In this document: piece by piece, positions 5,315-8,023 of the stretch
Layout of the letters: every line of letters begins with the position of its first letter
Numbering within the stretch: the stretch's first letter is position 1
Source of the DNA: Coriobacteriia bacterium
Lineage (GTDB): Bacteria; Actinomycetota; Coriobacteriia; WRKU01; WQUG01
Direction: 5' to 3'
DNA length: 8,023 nucleotides
Assembly: GCA_009785705.1 (NCBI GenBank)
Contig: WQVS01000073.1
Location: 1 to 8,023 of the forward strand
The notes under the pieces: model-generated
The model's input: the letters and a program-made list of their open reading frames with translations, nothing else
What the model was told of the DNA's origin: nothing
Databases searched by the model: none
Translations under genes and position numbers: made by a program

Positions 5315-6422
5315 AGTATCTAATCGGCAATCGAGCCATCAGTCTTCTATGTATGCGCGGCAAACTGTTGTGGCTGATGCTGTACCTAAGGAACAAAGAG
5401 CGCGCTTTGAACTAGTGCCTGACGATGCCTTTTACCCAGAAATACTAAGCTTGCGCGAGAATGCCCCTCATCCCATCTATGGAATAGGACGAGAAGATGC
5501 CTTAGGCCAGGGTATAGCAATTATTGGTGCGCGCAATGCAACGCCCTACGGAAAGCGTATTGCAAAGCTTGTTGCGACCTGGGCCGCGGATCTAGGCCTT
5601 GTAGTCTATTCGGGTGGAGCACGGGGATGCGATCAAGTTGCTCATCAAGGAGCACTAGAAGCGGGCGGCAGCACTGTTGCAGTAATGGGCTGTGGGGCAG
5701 ACATCGTCTATCCCTCTCGTTCAGGAAAACTGCTGGATGAAATTGCCCAAGACGGAGCAGTAATATCTGAATATCCCTGGCAGAGTCCACCCATGAAATA
5801 TCGTTTTCGTCAGCGAAATCGTCTTATTGCTGCGCTTTCCGATTTAGTCGTTGTAGTTGAGGCGCGGCTACCAAGCGGAACGCTATCAACAGTGCACCAT
5901 GCCTTGGATATGGGAGTACCTGTAGCTGCGGTTCCTGGCTCAATCTTGCATCTGGAATCTGCTGCTCCCAATAGGCTTATTAGTGAGGGAGCTTTTCCTA
6001 TATGCTGCCGCGATGACCTTGCACTTGCTTGTAATTTTTCTGAGACGCGCAGCAGCATCTCTGCGCTTTATGAGGGGTTTGAAGCGATGGCCAAAGATGG
6101 CAGGAAGCAGCAAGGTGGCAAAGATCGTCAAGGCGTGCCTGATATGAACCCTCAGACATCTGTGGCTAAGGTGACTGGTGATGCGGGTGTGCAGACTCGT
6201 CTTCCTTTTGAGTCAGAGCTTGAATCTCATGCTGGCAAGATATTTACAGCTTTGCGAGGCATGCCTGCACTGCCAGATGAGTTAGCGCGGGATTTAGATT
6301 TATCTCTGGGAGAAGTCTTGGAGACTTTAGGTCACTTTGAGGTACAGGGTCATGTGATTCGTTATCCCGATGGTCGTTATGGAAGCTGTGGCCACTACGA
6401 AAGCGGTGATTCTCTATGTTGA
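5307..6422 (+). CDS. dprA: DNA processing protein DprA (DNA-uptake RecA loader)
   Basis: DprA binds incoming single-stranded DNA and loads RecA on it during transformation. The 371-residue protein has a Rossmann-like core at about residues 40-235: AIIGARNATPYG (71-82), SGGARGCD (102-109, where many relatives have SGLAxGID), AVMGCGADIVYP (125-136), FRQRNRLIA (167-175, usually FPxRNRIIA), VVVVEARLPSGTLST (181-195), and the PGS and NRLISEGA end. A low-complexity linker (about 258-295) leads to a C-terminal winged-helix domain (about 300-358), the part that in pneumococcal and Helicobacter-type proteins mediates extra contacts. ATG 5307 has GGAG at 5298-5301, 5 nt upstream, and overlaps the end of comM by 8 nt. 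The frame is open to ATG 5271, which lies within comM and lacks a binding site. Confidence 0.95.
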   Translation: MTKVSNRQSSHQSSMYARQTVVADAVPKEQRARFELVPDDAFYPEILSLRENAPHPIYGIGREDALGQGIAIIGARNATPYGKRIAKLVATWAADLGLVVYSGGARGCDQVAHQGALEAGGSTVAVMGCGADIVYPSRSGKLLDEIAQDGAVISEYPWQSPPMKYRFRQRNRLIAALSDLVVVVEARLPSGTLSTVHHALDMGVPVAAVPGSILHLESAAPNRLISEGAFPICCRDDLALACNFSETRSSISALYEGFEAMAKDGRKQQGGKDRQGVPDMNPQTSVAKVTGDAGVQTRLPFESELESHAGKIFTALRGMPALPDELARDLDLSLGEVLETLGHFEVQGHVIRYPDGRYGSCGHYESGDSLC

Positions 6423-7123
6423 AGCTTAAGAGCGCAAATACCAAACTGCGACCTGTGCCTAATCCAGCAGAGCAAGTACCAGCCCCTTGGAAGAAAAAAG
6501 AAACTGAAAGAAGTGAGCAAATTTTAATAACAGTCGCAGGGGTTGAACCAAAGGTTGGTGCAACGCACCTTGCTCTTTCACTGGCGATTAAGGCTCATCA
6601 ACGTAATATTAACTGCGCACTTATTGTGTCACATGAGACTTTTGAAGCATTAAGGCAGTATTACCTGCTGTCGGTTAAGGAGGAGCCTTCCTTCTCTTCA
6701 AGTGGGACACAAGAGAGAGGAGGGCGATGCGACGAGGTTCGTCAGTTTGCGAACTTTTCAGGACTTAGCATCATGTCAGGCGTTCTTCCAGGTGACCTTG
6801 AGGGATATCAGTTGTTGATTTGGGACTGCGGGAGCCTCCCAGCAGCTCAGCGACGGTTTTTGCGGGGCAATCTTCGTTGCCTTGTCAGTGGAGGGCAGCC
6901 TTGGGAACTTGCTCCTTTAATAAGCCTGCTTGACTCTATGAATTATGCAGAAATGCTGAACTATGTTGTCTGTATTCGAGGGGCATCAGAGCCTGACTTT
7001 GAGCATATTAAAAGTCAGATGGCAGGAAAATTGCCCTGTATTAAAACATTTCATAAAACTGACTGGTCTGATGTGAAATTGCGAGAAGACTTAGTTGCGA
7101 TTTTACGGCTGGTAGGGAAGTAA
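6416..7123 (+). CDS. Degenerate P-loop (MinD/TadZ-like) protein coupled to dprA
   Basis: I do not recognise a named family. The 235-residue protein starts with a charged, Pro/Lys-rich tail (1-34). A beta strand ILITV and the sequence AGVEPKVGATHLALSL (41-56) follow, sitting where MinD/ParA/TadZ ATPases have their deviant Walker A (KGGxGKT). Gly48 and Thr50 are kept, but both lysines of the motif are missing and the final position is His51. Then come YQLLIWDCG (131-139), resembling a Walker B strand with Asp137, and strands CLVSGGQPWELAPL (155-168) and MLNYVVCIRG (180-189), fitting the alternating alpha/beta order of the fold. ATP hydrolysis is doubtful; nucleotide binding or a purely structural role is possible. 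There is no signal peptide or membrane segment. The ATG overlaps the dprA stop by 7 nt and has GGTGAT upstream, so the two are translationally coupled. A role in pilus/DNA-uptake positioning is inference only. Confidence 0.75.
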   Translation: MLKLKSANTKLRPVPNPAEQVPAPWKKKETERSEQILITVAGVEPKVGATHLALSLAIKAHQRNINCALIVSHETFEALRQYYLLSVKEEPSFSSSGTQERGGRCDEVRQFANFSGLSIMSGVLPGDLEGYQLLIWDCGSLPAAQRRFLRGNLRCLVSGGQPWELAPLISLLDSMNYAEMLNYVVCIRGASEPDFEHIKSQMAGKLPCIKTFHKTDWSDVKLREDLVAILRLVGK

Positions 7124-7213
7124 TAAGCATCGTTTGCAAAAGCGAAGATATGGACGGCTGCTGAAGAGAGCGGTCACTAGAGAAAGAACTAAGGCAAAAA
7201 GAAAGAGGTACTC

Positions 7214-8023
7214 ATGAATACTGTAGCCCAGTTTGTTCCACCAAAGCGTCAAAGCATATTGCTTGCCCAGCGCGAGTTGCGCGAACAGCAGCAAGATAGG
7301 GAAGTGAAAGAAGCAACGAAGAAGGCTAGAGAGGTCCAGCGTACGCAAAAACAAAGAGACATCCCAGTAAACCTCTTTGTGAAAGCCTGCGGAAGTATAG
7401 GCAATGCTTTTTGGACTTTAGCAATCTCTCTTGTGCTGACGCTGTTGGCCAGTTATCTGGTCGCCAATCCACAATACCTTGCGATGTTAGCGCAGCCAGT
7501 TGAGCAATTCTTTAGTGTGAGTCTTGCTGGTGCAAGTCCACCATCTGGTGAAACTCGTCAAAGAGATAGGGAAGCAGAAATTAAAGTAGAAAGAGAATTT
7601 GGCGCAGAGTATATTGGGAAAGAAAGGCAGATTATTGAAGCCCTGGGACAGTTCAGAAGACATTCTGTCGGCAAGTATTCAGGAAGCCTGCCTTTGACAA
7701 AGCTTGAGTTGACTCCCGTTGTAGGTCCACTTATCGAAAAGGTTGATAGAACAGTAGAATTTGATCAGCTTCCCACAAATGATGTCCTGCAGTTGCCAAT
7801 GGGGCAGAATTTCACTTTACGTAGCGATAAAAAATTAGGAGCAAAGGCAGAGCATTCCTTGCGGGCAGCAGAATGGAAGTGGGAGGTACAAGAGCGTGAT
7901 GACTTTGGTTTGCCAAGGCTATATAAGGCTCTGGTGACTTATCGTGGTGAAGAGCGATGGTTGGATTACAAATCGCTCAGAGTCGTAGCGCATTACACTG
8001 GATATATCAGCAGAGAAGATGCA
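7214..8023 (+). CDS. Unrecognised single-pass membrane protein with extracytoplasmic domain (partial, runs off the window)
   Basis: The frame is open from ATG 7214 through the last base (270 residues shown, no stop). AGAGG at 7204-7208 precedes the start by 5 nt, and an in-frame TAA lies about 24 nt upstream, so this start is secure. Residues about 15-50 form a very charged Gln/Glu/Arg/Lys-rich helix, probably a coiled coil and cytoplasmic. Residues about 66-84 are one membrane helix. Residues from about 105 onward are polar and would face outside: a helical stretch (114-150) followed by a beta-rich part with LPTNDVLQLP, WKWEV and RWLDYKSLRVVAHYTGY. The arrangement recalls bitopic assembly proteins of pili or secretion machines, but I see no SAF, LPxTG or other known motif. 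It lies 90 nt after the P-loop-like gene, with no terminator in between, so it is probably in the same operon. Confidence 0.75.
   Translation, partial: MNTVAQFVPPKRQSILLAQRELREQQQDREVKEATKKAREVQRTQKQRDIPVNLFVKACGSIGNAFWTLAISLVLTLLASYLVANPQYLAMLAQPVEQFFSVSLAGASPPSGETRQRDREAEIKVEREFGAEYIGKERQIIEALGQFRRHSVGKYSGSLPLTKLELTPVVGPLIEKVDRTVEFDQLPTNDVLQLPMGQNFTLRSDKKLGAKAEHSLRAAEWKWEVQERDDFGLPRLYKALVTYRGEERWLDYKSLRVVAHYTGYISREDA

Noticed and set aside
7124..7213. Gap between the last two genes as a site for a promoter, terminator or small gene
   Set aside because: The only hairpin (near 7130-7145) is short and lacks a T-tract. No convincing -35/-10 pair and no open frame with a ribosome binding site are present.
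7103..7354. Hydrophobic 83-codon minus-strand frame spanning 7103-7354
   Set aside because: It overlaps the 5' half of a well-supported + strand gene with a good ribosome binding site. Its hydrophobicity is the expected reverse reading of a Glu/Lys/Gln-rich coding stretch.

Overview
The window reads as chromosomal housekeeping DNA from a moderately AT-rich (about 45-48% GC by eye) anaerobic Gram-positive-type bacterium. The gene set rplS-rnhB-yraN-comM-dprA is a common bacterial neighbourhood. A ferredoxin-type aldo/keto reductase, strong GGAGG-type ribosome binding sites, GTG and TTG starts and a DprA with an SGGARGCD motif are compatible with a Coriobacteriia (Atopobium/Lancefieldella-like) genome. 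That placement is inference and was not tested by any search. All recognised genes are on the + strand, and I see no insertion sequence, tRNA, rRNA or CRISPR array.

Layout. Positions 1-100 form a large nested palindrome of unknown nature. Positions 139-1971 hold a two-gene unit: an unrecognised membrane protein and an aldo/keto reductase with two C-terminal [4Fe-4S] motifs. A sigma-A-like promoter at 2026-2055, bracketed by an 8-bp inverted repeat, drives rplS (ribosomal protein L19). rnhB (RNase HII) follows rplS closely, but a good intrinsic terminator lies inside its first 30 codons, so rnhB is probably expressed by read-through.

The 161-bp gap between rnhB and yraN (3167-3327) carries the most striking non-coding signal. 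At least six YTTARC hexamers repeat exactly every 11 bp (T of TTA at 3211, 3222, 3233, 3244, 3255 and 3266), with two weaker ones continuing the phase. This resembles the direct-repeat operators of OmpR/PhoB-family response regulators, in particular the TTAACA-type Pho box of Bacillus PhoP. A candidate promoter is embedded in the array.

Downstream is a tightly packed five-gene run: yraN, comM, dprA, a protein with a degenerate MinD/TadZ-like P-loop, and a single-pass membrane protein that runs off the window end. The first four genes overlap each other by 7-20 nt. ComM (branch-migration helicase) and DprA (RecA loader) act on incoming single-stranded DNA during natural transformation, so the array suggests that a DNA-uptake operon is under two-component control. 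The last two genes are not recognised; their linkage to dprA makes them candidates for a new DNA-uptake or pilus-associated module.
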